From assembly GCA_964036195.1 (NCBI GenBank), contig OZ038454.1, positions 8,804,001 to 8,868,000 of the forward strand: 64,000 nt of DNA, read 5' to 3'. Shown here in pieces: positions 9,500-21,050 of the stretch (position 1 is its first letter; each line of letters begins with the position of its first letter). Both the position numbers and the translations under genes were made by a program. The stretch is from Sphaerolaimus hirsutus (Eukaryota; Nematoda; Chromadorea; Monhysterida; Sphaerolaimidae). The notes below the pieces were generated by a model. The model was not told the DNA's origin. It was given only the letters and a program-made list of their open reading frames with translations, and searched no databases.

Positions 9500-12400
9500 A
9501 TAATTAGGTCGCTTCGCCGCGCTGCATCACTAAAATTCAGCCTCGCAGCGGACAGGTTTACGAGTTGGGCGCCGGCGCGGCAGAGACGCGAGCGGGGCGG
9601 CACAATGCGCGCGTTAGCCACTCGGCTGCACCACTGGCGACTGGGCTGCCGCGCTGAATAATGGACGCAGCTTTGGGAGCCCCGGCCGCGTCACCGTTGG
9701 CAACGCCCTGTTGCTGTTACGCGGCGCCGCGCCCCGCCAGCCGATGCAGGTCGACCGCGCGCGCGCGCAGAACGTGTAGCTGATTACTCTTCAATGTTAG
9801 CGCACGCGTTGCTCTGCGCCGGTTGGGCGAGCGCGCGCGGACAATGCGGCCGCCGGTAACATGCGCCGCCGCGCCGCCGGGCGGACATCTTCGCGCAGCG
9901 CGGCAGCAGCCGTCGGAGCCGATGGGTGACCGGACGGGGCAATGCACGTGTAGCCGTGGAGACGGCCGGGTCGGGCCGCCCGCCTCAGGTGGGGCCGGCA
10001 CCGGCGCATCGAAGCACCTAAAGCGGTGACGTATGGGGCCGGGTGACTCCAAACACGCGCCGCTTGTGCGCACCTGTTGCCAGGCGAGCATGCGCGCGCG
10101 CGCGGCCCACCAGCACCATTGTTGTCGCGCTCGCTGGCAGCCGGGCGAGCGCATGCGCTGCTCTGACATGCGCCGCCGTGCTCAACTAATGCGTGAGCGC
10201 CCGCCGACGCGCGGCCAGATGCTTCACATCGGCTTACATCATGACACACGATCGAGCACTTGAGCCGGTTGAAAGCTTTTCGTAGCGACAAACGTCAGCC
10301 AGCTTAGAGCGGGAAACAAGCGGCACAATCCATACCTGTTAACGAATGTGATAACTTGTGAACGTATTAGCTGAAAGCAACTTGTGAACGTACAGCGATG
10401 AAAGCAAATTCGCCACACATTTTCGGCGGCTCTCACCAATCTGGGCGGATCTTTTTCAAGCATAAACATCGTGCGTGAATCTCAATTTCCAAAGTTGACG
10501 GGACGAAAGGAGCGAGTCGTTGCCCAGTCTGTGATCTTTGCACCAACACTTGGCTCTATTGATTTCCCAAAGCGCCGCAGCCAGAGACGGGCGCGGCGCA
10601 ACGGCCCGGCCCGGCGGCGAGAAGTGTTGAAGGTTGGGCGCAACACGGCCAAACTCAACCTTTCGCAGCCGCGCGGCGGCGGCGGCACCCGGGGCGGACT
10701 GCAGAAAACGACATGGCGCATGGGCCGTGCAACGGCTCCATTCAACCAACACAACGGCTCTTCCAACTGCTGCGGCGCGCGTCAGACGGCCGCCCGGCGG
10801 CCGCGCCGCTCTGTGGATGCCGCTCAATTTGCATGTGGGTGGGCGGAATCTGTAGACCATCGTGAATCGTTGCTCTCGCGTTTGGCAGATCGTTGCAGAT
10901 AAATACATTGATTTTGAACAGTTTTTTTATGGTCGACTGGAATTTGCGTTGACGTTATCAACCCCAGCAGTGTCTACGGTAAATGTAGTGCAGCGGACGC
11001 TTATCTGGCCGCGCCCGCGCCCAGCGCAGTCCGTGCAACCGGGCGCCGATCATAAAGGCCAGGTCGCCGGTGGAAGAGCACCGGTCGCTTATCTGCGCCG
11101 CGCGTTCGCCGCGGCGGCCGGCGAATTGTCGGTGAGCGCAGTCGGGCAGCGGGCGTGCGTCAGTGCGGCCACGCTGAACACACACAGAAAAGGGGGCGCG
11201 GGCGCGAGGCGCCACGTCAGCGCAACGCCGCGCGCAGCAAGTTGATGCAGCGCACGCCGGCCGCCGCGCCGCCACGGTACGCGGCCCGTCTCCAAATGCC
11301 GACCCGTGGTGATGAGTCCGTGAAATATTTCACATTGCGCGCGCACGAACGACCGGCCACGGTAAACATTTGCGCGGCGACATTTTCCACTGAAGATGTT
11401 AGCCGACGCAACGGGTGGGGGGGGAGACGCATCAAAGGTTGTTCCCTTATCACTGTGTTACAGCGCGCGCGCGGCCGCTCGGCAACGTACAACACCCGTA
11501 CGGGGGTGGGCTGTGAAAAGTTTCTCGCGTCGAGCCGCCGCGCCGCCCGCTCGCTCGCGCATTGCATTGCGTTGCTCGTTGCTTGGTGCCCGGCGCGGCG
11601 GCGGCCGTACACGCGGCGGCCGTCTGAAACATCGAATGACGGCCGCGGCCACCGGACCGAACGCAGACAGTGTGAACCATTGTGAAAGGCGCACATTCAT
11701 GGACGGGGCGATTTATAGCGGGCGCAACCCGCCTGAACCCAGCGTCGGGCGCAGTGAATGTGTGCTATTGAATCAGCGTCGACGCGGTGCACCGGCAGCG
11801 GCGGCCGCGCCGGTAGCCGCCGCGTGAGCGCAACGGGCGGGCGTCGAGCGAAACGGTCGACGCATGCTGGAGACGTGTAAACTAAACGGTAAACTAAGCG
11901 GCGGCAGGTTGCGCTGTACGCCGCGTGGCCCCCGCACCGGTGCGCGGCCGCATGCTCGCAGCTATGCAACGGGCTTCGGCCGCGCGGCCGCGCGGGCTGG
12001 ACTCGCGGCGCCACGCTGCCGCCGAGCATATCACCGCTTATAGTTGACGGCGCCGGGGCCAGTGCAGCGCCGCCTAAGTACACACAAAGCGTTTGCATAT
12101 TCAGCACCGGCGTGCGACGACAGCTTGCGCCGCGCCGGGCGGCGTGACACGCTCGTTGAGTGGGACGAGCGGCGCCATGCGCCACCCCGTGCGACCACAA
12201 CGCCGCCGCCCATCTTGTGTAGCAATCATTGCGCAAACACGCCGTCCACGCGGCGCCCAGCCGCGCTGCAACAGCCGCGCCGCCGCCGCCAAGCTGGCAC
12301 GTCTTCACTGGCAACGCCGCGCGCAGGTACATATACCGTAGGCGGGCGGGCGGCGGGGACACGGCCGCCGCTCTCGGGCGTCTATCATCGGGAACCGCAC

Positions 12401-12768
12401 CACTGTTTGCTTTTCATCTACATTAAGCGGTACGGTCGCGCCTAACAAGCATGCAATCGGTCGACGCGCCCCAACGACGTACATGCGACAGGGCGCGCGC
12501 CGGCCCATCGGAGTTGCGGCGGCGGACGCAGTTGCTCAGGTACGGCCGCCCCGACCCAACGGCGGGGGACGCGGCTGCAGTGCTCGCGGCGGCGCGTACA
12601 CTCGGCATGGCAACGATGCTGATGCACCGACGACAAGCGACAATGCGTCAACTAGCGGTACTGATAAAATGTGATATGTGCCGCAAAATAAAGAAATTCA
12701 GCACGTTCAAGTCTACAGTTGCCGATGACGTCAGGAAAAATTTTGCGGCGACACATTGATAAACATGT
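9500..12768. promoter_or_regulatory. CpG-dense GC-rich island
   Basis: About 3.3 kb of strongly GC-rich, CpG-dense sequence in an otherwise AT-rich window. Long open frames on both strands follow from scarce stop codons; none shows a recognisable domain. It could be the promoter or first-exon region of a gene I cannot identify. The Gypsy element is inserted at its right side, and the island continues at 21,503-21,850. Confidence 0.5.
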
Positions 12769-13220
12769 TGTAGTGGGCATGACCCACTGAAAACACTTGG
12801 GGCGGTGGAAATGGACAAACCCTCCCCAAGTGGCAACTGGCCCGCGGCAACTTGCAAGAGCAAAACGCAACTGCCGGGGCCGAATAATTTGCTTTATAAA
12901 ACGTTTGCGATAATTGCGATTGTTTCTCAAATTGACACCGTCGCCATGCGACACGTGGTCGGTCAATTCCCAAAATCACTTCATGTCAACTCCGGCGAGA
13001 GCGATTCAATGAAGGGGAAAAAACACGGAAAATGAATTAGGCTCAGGGCGACTGAACAAAAAGTGTGGAGCCCGCGCTACTTTTATATCACTGCGGAAAC
13101 ATGCGCTGCAACGGTAATGCATTGTCGCGCCGCCCGATTACTGCGGCCGCGCATTGCGTGACCGCTGTAGCGCGGAAATCCTACTTTGCGAAAATAGCGC
13201 CGCGGTGCGCATGCGCAACA
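12769..13220 (-). repeat. Gypsy 3' LTR
   Basis: 452 bp, starting TGTTGCGC and ending CACTACA when read on the minus strand. Apparently identical to the 5' LTR. Confidence 0.93.
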
Positions 13221-13231
13221 CCCCCCCCCAA
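13221..13231 (-). other. Gypsy polypurine tract
   Basis: On the minus strand TTGGGGGGGGG lies directly before the 3' LTR, the position of the plus-strand primer. Confidence 0.7.
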
Positions 13232-13637
13232 GCCGCGGGAGGGGCTCGAAAAGGAAGACAAAAACAAAAGAAATTCTAACCGATGAAATCCCTACTACAG
13301 ACTAGGGTCGCGATCTGTGAAATTAAACGAACTGAAATTGGGGTAATAAATAAATAAATATGTTAGCTTAGGATTAGCGTTAAAATGTACAGATAACTCC
13401 GGTATTTCTACAAATAATTCATCCGAAAAACCCGTAAAAAAGTGGAAAAAAATGAACCCGTATGAGTAAAAGAAAAAATCCGCGTCCTACTCGTATTGAC
13501 AGATAAATACCCGTAAAATGTGAATTTAACTTTGAAAATCATTCCCTTCCTACGCCGAAAATTGGTCGAAATGTCGCCGCGCAGGAAATATAACAAATGA
13601 AAATGTAAAAACCGGGTACAAACGTCACTTTCTCTCT

Positions 13638-16600
13638 TTATTTCTTGCTCGCCGTGTTTGGGCGTTTCTTGAGGCTCGTGGTTTGCACGCGACGTGGCGG
13701 CGTAACTCCTTCTGTGCTAGCGTCAAGCGGCGTCGGCGGGCGGTCACGTGGTCTGTCAACGTATATACGTGGCGGCGCCAGCGGTGACAAAAGAGGTGGC
13801 AAGTTGACGAACGGCATTTGGCTGGGCGTGGCGGCTGGTGGGCTGGCCGGGAGCAGGTCTTCGTCGCTGTCGAACTCGTGCGGCGGCGTGGTGGCGGACG
13901 GCGGCATGGCGGTCGGCACCTCGGCGAGCTCTTCGGGTGTGGCTGGCCGGACACGGATCAGGCCGAAATCATTCTTGCGGCCGGCGAGGCACTGCGGAAT
14001 TGCATTGTCGGGCGGCAATTCACAACCTTGGACTTGCGCGAGCTGCCGCTGGGTGCGGAGCCATTCGGACGTGATGCCGTCGGCTAGCTCCTTCAGCTCG
14101 GCTAACTGCTCGGACAGCGCGCGGCACTTTGACTCGGCGGCGGCGGCGCGGTTGTTGGCGGCCTGCAGTTGCTGCGCGGCCGCGTGCAGGTCGGCCCGCC
14201 TCGCTTCGACTTGCCCGCGCAAGTCGTTGCGCTCCACGCGCAACGCGTTCTCTGCCGTCAGGGACCAGCGTAGCAGTGGGAGCGCCTCATGCGGCCAGAC
14301 CTTGAGGCGCTCCATGCTCTGACTCAGCAGCGTGACCTGTTCCTGCAGCGTGGTGACCTTGGCGGATGCTGAAAGTTTGGTGCCCACGTTGTATGTTTTC
14401 CCGGCTGTTTTGGCATGCTCAAATAGCGAAGTTGTCTCACCAGATAGTGGGACTTTTCTGGGTGCCGTCGGTGCTACGTGGCCCGCTTCCGCACACAACT
14501 GCACGCTCGTTTTTTCTCCATGCGTCGGCGTCGGCAGGAGGGTTCTGTTGCCGCCGACTGCGTGGTGCGTGTGTGCGATTGTTCTATTGTTATTGTGTGG
14601 AACGCCCTCTTTAGATGTTTTACCTCTTTCAGTGTTCGTCGCCGCGGCCGCCGCCGTGCGGTTGGCCGATTGCGAGCGGGGCGTCCGGATTCCGTTGCGC
14701 GGGGGTTCTGTGGTGTGCAAGTGTGATTTACGCATGTTTTGGCACCTGGCCAAAGTTGCCGTCGACGTACCCTTAGACGGTCGCTGCGGTCCGCTGTTGT
14801 GCCGCGGTACCCTTGGCTTCACGGGGGTTGTCCTGCCGCTCTGGCGCGAAGATTGTCGCTGCACGTCCGAGCGTGACCGCCGCTCGTTTTCGGTGTTGTC
14901 AGCGGCGTAGCCCAGCGCTGCCGCCGTGCGATTGGCGGCCGGTGCGCCTGGGTGCGCCTGCGTCAACAGAGTTGTTGCCGCCTCGTACAGTGCGTGTGTG
15001 TGTCTAATCCCTGGACAAACCCCGGAACTGACCCAAGTGATCGGCACACGCTTCCTTGGTGGTTCTTGGGCCGGCGGCGTCGATTGTCCATGCTTGTTGC
15101 CACTTGTGCGCGTTTCTGCCATTTTGCTGTTTGTGCTGCTGCTGTTGCTGTGCCCGGTGGGTGCCATTTTTGTTGGATTGCCGCGTTCGTCCGTGGAAAG
15201 TGTGAATTTTTCTTTTTTTATGTCGTTTGCCAGTACGAGTGTGGCTATTGGTAATCTTTGGATACGGTCCCCCGTATCCACTAATGCAATTGATTTATCC
15301 AGGCCTATGACCGTGTGTGGGCCGGATCGTATGGGGCGTGTTTTCTGTTCTACCGCCATGCCCCAGCGGATTTCGGCGTATACTGTGTCGCCGATTTTGA
15401 TATTTGAATTTTTGTTTTTGTCGTGTGCATTTTTGTATCGGTCTTGGGCGTTGCGAAGCTGTCGCTGTGCCTGTTGCCAGAGGCCTTGTAGGTGTCCAGG
15501 CCGCTGTGCCGCGGTTGGGATGCGCGTTGCTAGTGCTCTTATGGCTGTTTGTAATCTTGTGTTGTGGCTTGGTGGGCTGCGGACAGCCTCTTCACTGTTG
15601 TCGTTGATGTTTTCGGGACTATTTGTCCCTGTCAAAATTGATGGCATATAGCCAAAAAGTAATTCGAAGGGTGCGTGTGCTATGTCGCGATTGTATGCCG
15701 TGTTCATTCGAAGCGTGATTTCTGGCAGCGCTGCTGGCCAGTCCCTTGATTTGCCATTGCTTTCTGTCCATTGTCGAGTTAGCTGTTCCACGCTTCTGAT
15801 CGCCCGTTCGGCTAGTCCGTTGGATTGCGAATGGTACGGTGTTGTTGTGCGCAGCCTGAATCCCCATTTCTCAGCCAGCTCGGTGACGTCTTTGTTGACG
15901 AATTCCGTGCCATTGTCGCTGACGATTTCTTGCGGCGGCCCAAACAGATGTATCACCGATTTTTCTATTGCTTTTGTTACTGCGTTCCCCGTTAACTGTC
16001 GCAGTGGTGCCAGTGCGACTGCTCTTGTTAGGTAATCTACCATTACAAGCAGGTGTTTATGTCCTTTGAATTCGGGCATTGGTGTCGTATCAACTGCCAT
16101 TTTTTGCCATGGTCTGGTTCCCGGGTCTACTGGGAATAATGGGCTAAAGCACGTTTTTTGGCCGTCTTTTGTAATTTTGCAAATGTGGCATTCTTTGATT
16201 AGTTCGGCTGCATCTTGTCGCATGCGTGGCCATGCTGCCACCCGGCCTGCGTGTTGTACTGTTCTCTCCACGCCTCCATGAGTGCCGATACGCCCAGCGT
16301 GCGCTCGTTGCAAGACCCATTTGCGCAGGTGCTGTGGGGCTAGTGGTTGCAGTCCGTGTGGGCCCTGGTACAGTACGATGCCGTTGTCCATCGCATATTG
16401 TGCTCGGCTGATTGTTCCTTCTTTGAGTTTTTTCGTAATTGCCTGGCACTCTGCGTCTTTGGCTTGTTCTTTTTGCCAGTCTACTGGTGCCTGTGCCGAT
16501 CTGGCCATGTGTGGGCATAATTCTTGCAGTGGGACTCGGATGCTCTCGCTGGCCCTCTGGAATGCTGCTGAGTCAACGTCGTCGATTGGGTTGCGACTGA

Positions 16601-19600
16601 GGGCATCTGCTACCACATTCTGTTCTCCTGGGCAGTATTCTATTGTCAGGTCTCTGAGTGACAATCGCATGGCCCATCTGTGTGTCCAACGTTCGATCTT
16701 CCCGTGAGCAGGTTTTATTAGCGCATTCACTAACGCTTTGTGATCTGTGCGCAGGACGACTTTCTGCCCGTCGATGTAATCGCCTAGTCGGTCCAGTGCC
16801 CATGTGCATGCCAGGGCCTCTTTTTCAATGACTGACCAGTTTTTGTGCGTTGTTGGTAGTTTTTTGGATACAAACGCGATCGGGCGCAGTTGGTTCGGGT
16901 TGGTTTCACTTTGTTGCATGAGCACGGCTCCCAGCCCGATGTCGCACGCGTCCGTGTACAAGTAGTATATTTGTGACCTGTTTGGGTGTGCCAGGACTGG
17001 CGCCTTGCTCAATTTCTGTTTCAACGCTTCGTATGCCTCTTTGGCTTCTGTTGTCCATTCCTCGTGTGGTGGGATTGGGTCGCTGCCATTCACCCTGTAT
17101 TTCCCTTTGGCCATCTCATTCAGTGGTGCTGCTAGCCGGTGGAACCCCGGGATGTGTTGGCTAAAATAGCCTGCCTTTCCTAGAAATGTCTTGATTGCTT
17201 GTTTTGTGGTCGGTGTTGCCATTTCCAGTATTGCTGCGATGTTACTCCGCTTCGGCTCGATGCCCTCTTTGCTGAGCTCGAAGCCCAGAAACTTGACTTT
17301 GGCACAGAAAAAGTGGCATTTTTCTGGTTTTAGCCGGATTCCCGCCCATTGCAGCCTGCTAAACAGTTGGACTAGATGTTGCAGGTGCTCTTCTGGGTTG
17401 TTGCTGGCTACTAGCACGTCGTCGATGTACGCGAAAAATGCTGGTCTTTCTGGCTCCTGGTTGAGCCCTGCCAGCACGCAGTCCATGAGTCTCTGGAAAC
17501 TTGCCCCCGCGTTTTTTAGACCTAGTGGCATGCGCGTGTAGCTATACTGTCCTCTGCTGCAGACGAAGGACACCATGTCTCTTGTGGCTGGGTCTGATAT
17601 TGTGACATTGTAGTATCCAAAACTGGCGTCCATGGTGGAGAACAAGGCTCTTCCACTCATCTGCTGGAACATATCCGAAATTCGTGGCAGGGGGTATGCG
17701 TCTCTGACTGTGACGTCATTTAGCTTTCTGAAATCCAGGCAGAGTCGATAGTCGGTCTTGCCCTTTGGTACTATTACTAGTGGAAATGCCCATGGCGATG
17801 CGGATGGCACGATTAATTTCTTTTTTAGCATTTCCTCCACTGTGCGCCAGACAAATGCGCGCTTTGGTGGTGTCTCGAACCTGGCTGCGCATTTGATGGG
17901 TTCTGTTCCTGGGATTAGCTCAATTTTGTGTTCCGTGACTTGCGTCTCGCCGATGTCATACTCGGTGAGGCTGAACAGTCCCATTTGCCTCGCCAGCAGG
18001 TTTTTAAACCTGTCCTTCAATTCTGCCGGTAGCGCGTCTTGCGTTTCTGCTGGTAGGCGGGGCCAGACTTGGTCGATGTGGTCCTGCTGCTCCGGTGTGA
18101 GTTCCGCCCATTTGCAGTCTTCATGTGTCACTGGTGGCGGTTGTGGCAGGTGCAGTGCCCCTTGTACCGTTGCCTGTTCTTCTGCCATCAGCACGTGCGC
18201 TGTGGTGAATATTTCTGCAATCTTTGTGTATGCTGGTATGAACTGCTCCATTCCCGTTTTGTTCGTTATGCGGAGCGGGAAACTTGGTTCCTCCATCCAG
18301 TTTTTTCCCGGGTGCAACGCTGTGTTGCACACAATCCCTGGGATTGACTCTGTCAGGTGTCCATTCTCATCTCGCGAGTACGGGTCGAGTGCGTATGCTA
18401 ACTTCTCGCCACTTTCTGTGTACTCCGGGAGTTGCATGTTTTTATCCACCATGACCCTGATTTGGTGCTGGCTGCCTGCTGGCACTACTTCGTCTTGCGT
18501 TGTTCGCACGTCTGCAGTTCTGAGCGTTGTCCCGTCTGTTTCTGTGCGAAATATGCCTGGTCCTTGTGCATATTCACCGGATAGGCGCTCCAGTTCGTGG
18601 TGCGCCGTCTGCACGATTTGCAACTTTCCCCAGATGGCCGCCCGGCCGATTAGTAGCGGGTCTGCCGGTGGTAAGAACTCCATCAGTTTCACGACTGCTG
18701 GCAGTGTGTCCGCGTGCCATTTGCCATCTGGTGTTTGGTGCTTTACTGCCATATCGTACATGCGCAGCCACTCGCTCTTAATTATGTTTCCTGACGTGCG
18801 GATGTGGCTGCCAGTATATGGGCCAAATTTTGCCCGTTCTGTCTGTCTGTCCAGTCCCGCTTTGGTCCATAACTGCTCTAGCGCTGTGTCCTCAATGAAC
18901 AGCCCTATGTTGCACCCTGTGTCAATGTGCCCTGTGATTGGTATGCCCTGAAATGTAATTGTTGCCATTGGATCTGGTGCCCCTGCTGTATAGTTGCTTG
19001 TGGCTTCTTTTGTGCTTGCGACCGTTGGGACCCAATCGTCTATGTCGGCCCATTCGTCTTGATCGCTGTCCTCGTCCCAGTCACCGTCTTCTTCCTGGGC
19101 AGTGTAGCGGCTGGCTAGCATCTTGGGGGGTGCTGTGGCTTTCATTTGAATGTTCATTTCTTTGCACCTTTGCTCCATTCTTCGTTTTGCGTCTTCATCT
19201 GACTTTCCCTGGCGCTGCATGTTTTCTTTGATTCTTTGTGCCAGCTCTGGTTTGTATGCTGGTGATTCTGGATCCACGTAACATTGCTGTGAATCATGGG
19301 CCATTGGGTTTCGATGGAGGTAGAAAGTGCACCATGGACCCTTGTGGTCACGTGGGTCGAGGGTGGCCCTGGCGGCGGCTTCCGGAGCTGTTTTGGTGCT
19401 CTGGACTTTTGGTTCTGTCTGCCAGGTGTTGTCAACGCTGCGGCGCTCTGGTTGCCAGTTCCTGTTGCCCCCGTATCGTTGGCGTGGTCTTTGACTTTGC
19501 TCCTCTTTGCGTTGTGCGCGCGTTCGTTCGATGTCTAGTCGGGCAGCTTCCATTTTCGCCACTGCCATGTCCAGTGTGCAACATTTTTCTTGCCAGCGTT

Positions 19601-20828
19601 CTTTCCACATGTACCAGCACGATGCTGGGAGCAGCTTCGGGACTTCAATGAATAATTTGTTTCCGATCATGCGTTCTCGTTCGTTGTCAGACATGGTCTC
19701 GCTGATGTGGTAAAACGCTGTGCACAGGCGCGTGTGCAATTCGATTACCGATTCTCCTGCCGCCGCTTTGAGGTTGTACCAGTCTGCAACCGAGTGTACT
19801 TGGTGGTCCAGCCTGTACATGCCAATTAGTTTATCCACGACATATAGAATGTCGTGGCGGCGCGCGATTCGGATGCTCATGTATCTGCTTTGTGCCACTC
19901 CTGTTAGGCACTGCATGAACACGTTGTTCCAGAACAGCTGTTGCATGCTATCCGGGACGCCCAGCGATTGTTGCATGACCATGTGCAGCCAAAATTTGAA
20001 TGGTCCCGTGTTGCTGTTTGGCTCTCCGCTGAACTTTATTTGCTTGTTGGCTGCTGATGCTACGTGTCCTATGCTCATCCGGTCTTGTGGCAGCGTGAGT
20101 GTGCTCAGTCTGGGTAATCCATCATTGGGTGACAGCACGTATTGCTCCATGTACTGGATCAATCTTTTCATGATAGGACCGCTGTTGAGTGTTTCCAGTC
20201 GGTCGTCGGTGCTCCATTTCCATGGATCTCCGCTGGGACTTTGTGGGGCGGCGTAATTTGACGTGTTTGGTGCGTCGGTTGAGCTGCTCGCTTGTTTCAG
20301 GGCCAAATCGTCGATGCGCGCGTGGATGTCTCTGTTTTCTTGTTGATTCTGGTGCAACTGCAGTTGTACTTGCTGGATCATCGTGGCCAGCACTGCCAGG
20401 TCTCCCTGTGGCTGTGACGCCTCTGGTTTTGCCGCTTGGATGCGCGATCTGAATGGTCGGACATTTGGTCGGATGACTGGCGTGCTGTCTAGATCGAATT
20501 CGTCACTGTAGGCTGCTTCTGGGTCCTCCATTTCTATTTTGTCATCTTTCCTGGTGCTGAAGTACTTTTCTGCCATGCGCAGTACTTTGCGTGCTAACGT
20601 TTCTGTGCTATCTTTCCATGGTGAGTTAAACTTTGGCCATTTGTCCTTGTCCTTGGTGATGGTGTCATCTCGGTACGCGTTCAACGCGTTCCCGGTGTTG
20701 AGCAGGGCCCATCTGTCTGGCGTTGCTGCCCATTCCTCGATTTTCTCTGTGAGCTCGCGCTCCGTGAAATGTACGCGGCGTTTCTGCGCCGCTGTCGCCG
20801 CCGCTGCTGGCGCGTCGGTGTCTGCCAT
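13638..20828 (-). CDS. Gypsy Gag-Pol polyprotein with long C-terminal extension
   Basis: 2,396 codons in a single frame with no gag/pol shift. In order: a Gag-like region (1 to about 600) without a canonical CCHC knuckle; an aspartic protease with HIDTGC (active DTG at about 636-638); a reverse transcriptase with FAYIDD (YIDD at about 1134-1137); an RNase H starting at YTDACD (about 1291) and containing LRTDHKALV and ADALSR; an integrase with a zinc-binding end at CHICK (about 1547), VSDNGTEF (second Asp about 1638) and a downstream SNGLAERA (Glu). After the integrase come about 600 residues: a Thr/Ser/Arg-rich stretch, a long heptad-like coiled coil at about 2155-2265, and a Pro-rich tail ending KRPNTASKK. 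All catalytic motifs look intact, so it may be competent for transposition. The tail is not part of a standard Gypsy Pol. Confidence 0.95.
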   Translation of the reverse strand: MADTDAPAAAATAAQKRRVHFTERELTEKIEEWAATPDRWALLNTGNALNAYRDDTITKDKDKWPKFNSPWKDSTETLARKVLRMAEKYFSTRKDDKIEMEDPEAAYSDEFDLDSTPVIRPNVRPFRSRIQAAKPEASQPQGDLAVLATMIQQVQLQLHQNQQENRDIHARIDDLALKQASSSTDAPNTSNYAAPQSPSGDPWKWSTDDRLETLNSGPIMKRLIQYMEQYVLSPNDGLPRLSTLTLPQDRMSIGHVASAANKQIKFSGEPNSNTGPFKFWLHMVMQQSLGVPDSMQQLFWNNVFMQCLTGVAQSRYMSIRIARRHDILYVVDKLIGMYRLDHQVHSVADWYNLKAAAGESVIELHTRLCTAFYHISETMSDNERERMIGNKLFIEVPKLLPASCWYMWKERWQEKCCTLDMAVAKMEAARLDIERTRAQRKEEQSQRPRQRYGGNRNWQPERRSVDNTWQTEPKVQSTKTAPEAAARATLDPRDHKGPWCTFYLHRNPMAHDSQQCYVDPESPAYKPELAQRIKENMQRQGKSDEDAKRRMEQRCKEMNIQMKATAPPKMLASRYTAQEEDGDWDEDSDQDEWADIDDWVPTVASTKEATSNYTAGAPDPMATITFQGIPITGHIDTGCNIGLFIEDTALEQLWTKAGLDRQTERAKFGPYTGSHIRTSGNIIKSEWLRMYDMAVKHQTPDGKWHADTLPAVVKLMEFLPPADPLLIGRAAIWGKLQIVQTAHHELERLSGEYAQGPGIFRTETDGTTLRTADVRTTQDEVVPAGSQHQIRVMVDKNMQLPEYTESGEKLAYALDPYSRDENGHLTESIPGIVCNTALHPGKNWMEEPSFPLRITNKTGMEQFIPAYTKIAEIFTTAHVLMAEEQATVQGALHLPQPPPVTHEDCKWAELTPEQQDHIDQVWPRLPAETQDALPAELKDRFKNLLARQMGLFSLTEYDIGETQVTEHKIELIPGTEPIKCAARFETPPKRAFVWRTVEEMLKKKLIVPSASPWAFPLVIVPKGKTDYRLCLDFRKLNDVTVRDAYPLPRISDMFQQMSGRALFSTMDASFGYYNVTISDPATRDMVSFVCSRGQYSYTRMPLGLKNAGASFQRLMDCVLAGLNQEPERPAFFAYIDDVLVASNNPEEHLQHLVQLFSRLQWAGIRLKPEKCHFFCAKVKFLGFELSKEGIEPKRSNIAAILEMATPTTKQAIKTFLGKAGYFSQHIPGFHRLAAPLNEMAKGKYRVNGSDPIPPHEEWTTEAKEAYEALKQKLSKAPVLAHPNRSQIYYLYTDACDIGLGAVLMQQSETNPNQLRPIAFVSKKLPTTHKNWSVIEKEALACTWALDRLGDYIDGQKVVLRTDHKALVNALIKPAHGKIERWTHRWAMRLSLRDLTIEYCPGEQNVVADALSRNPIDDVDSAAFQRASESIRVPLQELCPHMARSAQAPVDWQKEQAKDAECQAITKKLKEGTISRAQYAMDNGIVLYQGPHGLQPLAPQHLRKWVLQRAHAGRIGTHGGVERTVQHAGRVAAWPRMRQDAAELIKECHICKITKDGQKTCFSPLFPVDPGTRPWQKMAVDTTPMPEFKGHKHLLVMVDYLTRAVALAPLRQLTGNAVTKAIEKSVIHLFGPPQEIVSDNGTEFVNKDVTELAEKWGFRLRTTTPYHSQSNGLAERAIRSVEQLTRQWTESNGKSRDWPAALPEITLRMNTAYNRDIAHAPFELLFGYMPSILTGTNSPENINDNSEEAVRSPPSHNTRLQTAIRALATRIPTAAQRPGHLQGLWQQAQRQLRNAQDRYKNAHDKNKNSNIKIGDTVYAEIRWGMAVEQKTRPIRSGPHTVIGLDKSIALVDTGDRIQRLPIATLVLANDIKKEKFTLSTDERGNPTKMAPTGHSNSSSTNSKMAETRTSGNKHGQSTPPAQEPPRKRVPITWVSSGVCPGIRHTHALYEAATTLLTQAHPGAPAANRTAAALGYAADNTENERRSRSDVQRQSSRQSGRTTPVKPRVPRHNSGPQRPSKGTSTATLARCQNMRKSHLHTTEPPRNGIRTPRSQSANRTAAAAATNTERGKTSKEGVPHNNNRTIAHTHHAVGGNRTLLPTPTHGEKTSVQLCAEAGHVAPTAPRKVPLSGETTSLFEHAKTAGKTYNVGTKLSASAKVTTLQEQVTLLSQSMERLKVWPHEALPLLRWSLTAENALRVERNDLRGQVEARRADLHAAAQQLQAANNRAAAAESKCRALSEQLAELKELADGITSEWLRTQRQLAQVQGCELPPDNAIPQCLAGRKNDFGLIRVRPATPEELAEVPTAMPPSATTPPHEFDSDEDLLPASPPAATPSQMPFVNLPPLLSPLAPPRIYVDRPRDRPPTPLDASTEGVTPPRRVQTTSLKKRPNTASKK

Positions 20829-21032
20829 CCTGGCGTTCCTGCTGGTGTTGCTGCTCAGCTGTTGGTGCCAAGTTGTCGGCGTTACTGCTTGTCGCCGGTG
20901 CGGTTGATGACACTCTTGTCACGCTCCGTTTGTTGCTGATGTGGTGCTGCTCGGGCGGCCGGCGTCACTGCTTATCGCCTTTTTGTCGCGGCCCGCTCGG
21001 GTGGCAATACATGCGTTTGCTTTCGTTTTATG

Positions 21033-21050
21033 TATATTGTGTGGTCACCA
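21033..21050 (-). other. Gypsy primer-binding site
   Basis: On the minus strand TGGTGACCACACAATATA begins immediately after the 5' LTR. TGG complements the CCA end of a tRNA primer; I did not assign the tRNA. Confidence 0.65.

Noticed and set aside
9717..12759. Many ORFs of 100-220 codons on both strands in the CpG island
   Set aside because: They overlap in most frames and are Arg/Ala/Pro-rich; explained by few stop codons in GC-rich DNA.
13645..18951. Long plus-strand ORFs (225, 241 and 397 codons) opposite the Gypsy polyprotein
   Set aside because: They are antisense shadows of the GC-rich pol gene, full of Cys/Ser/Leu without domains.
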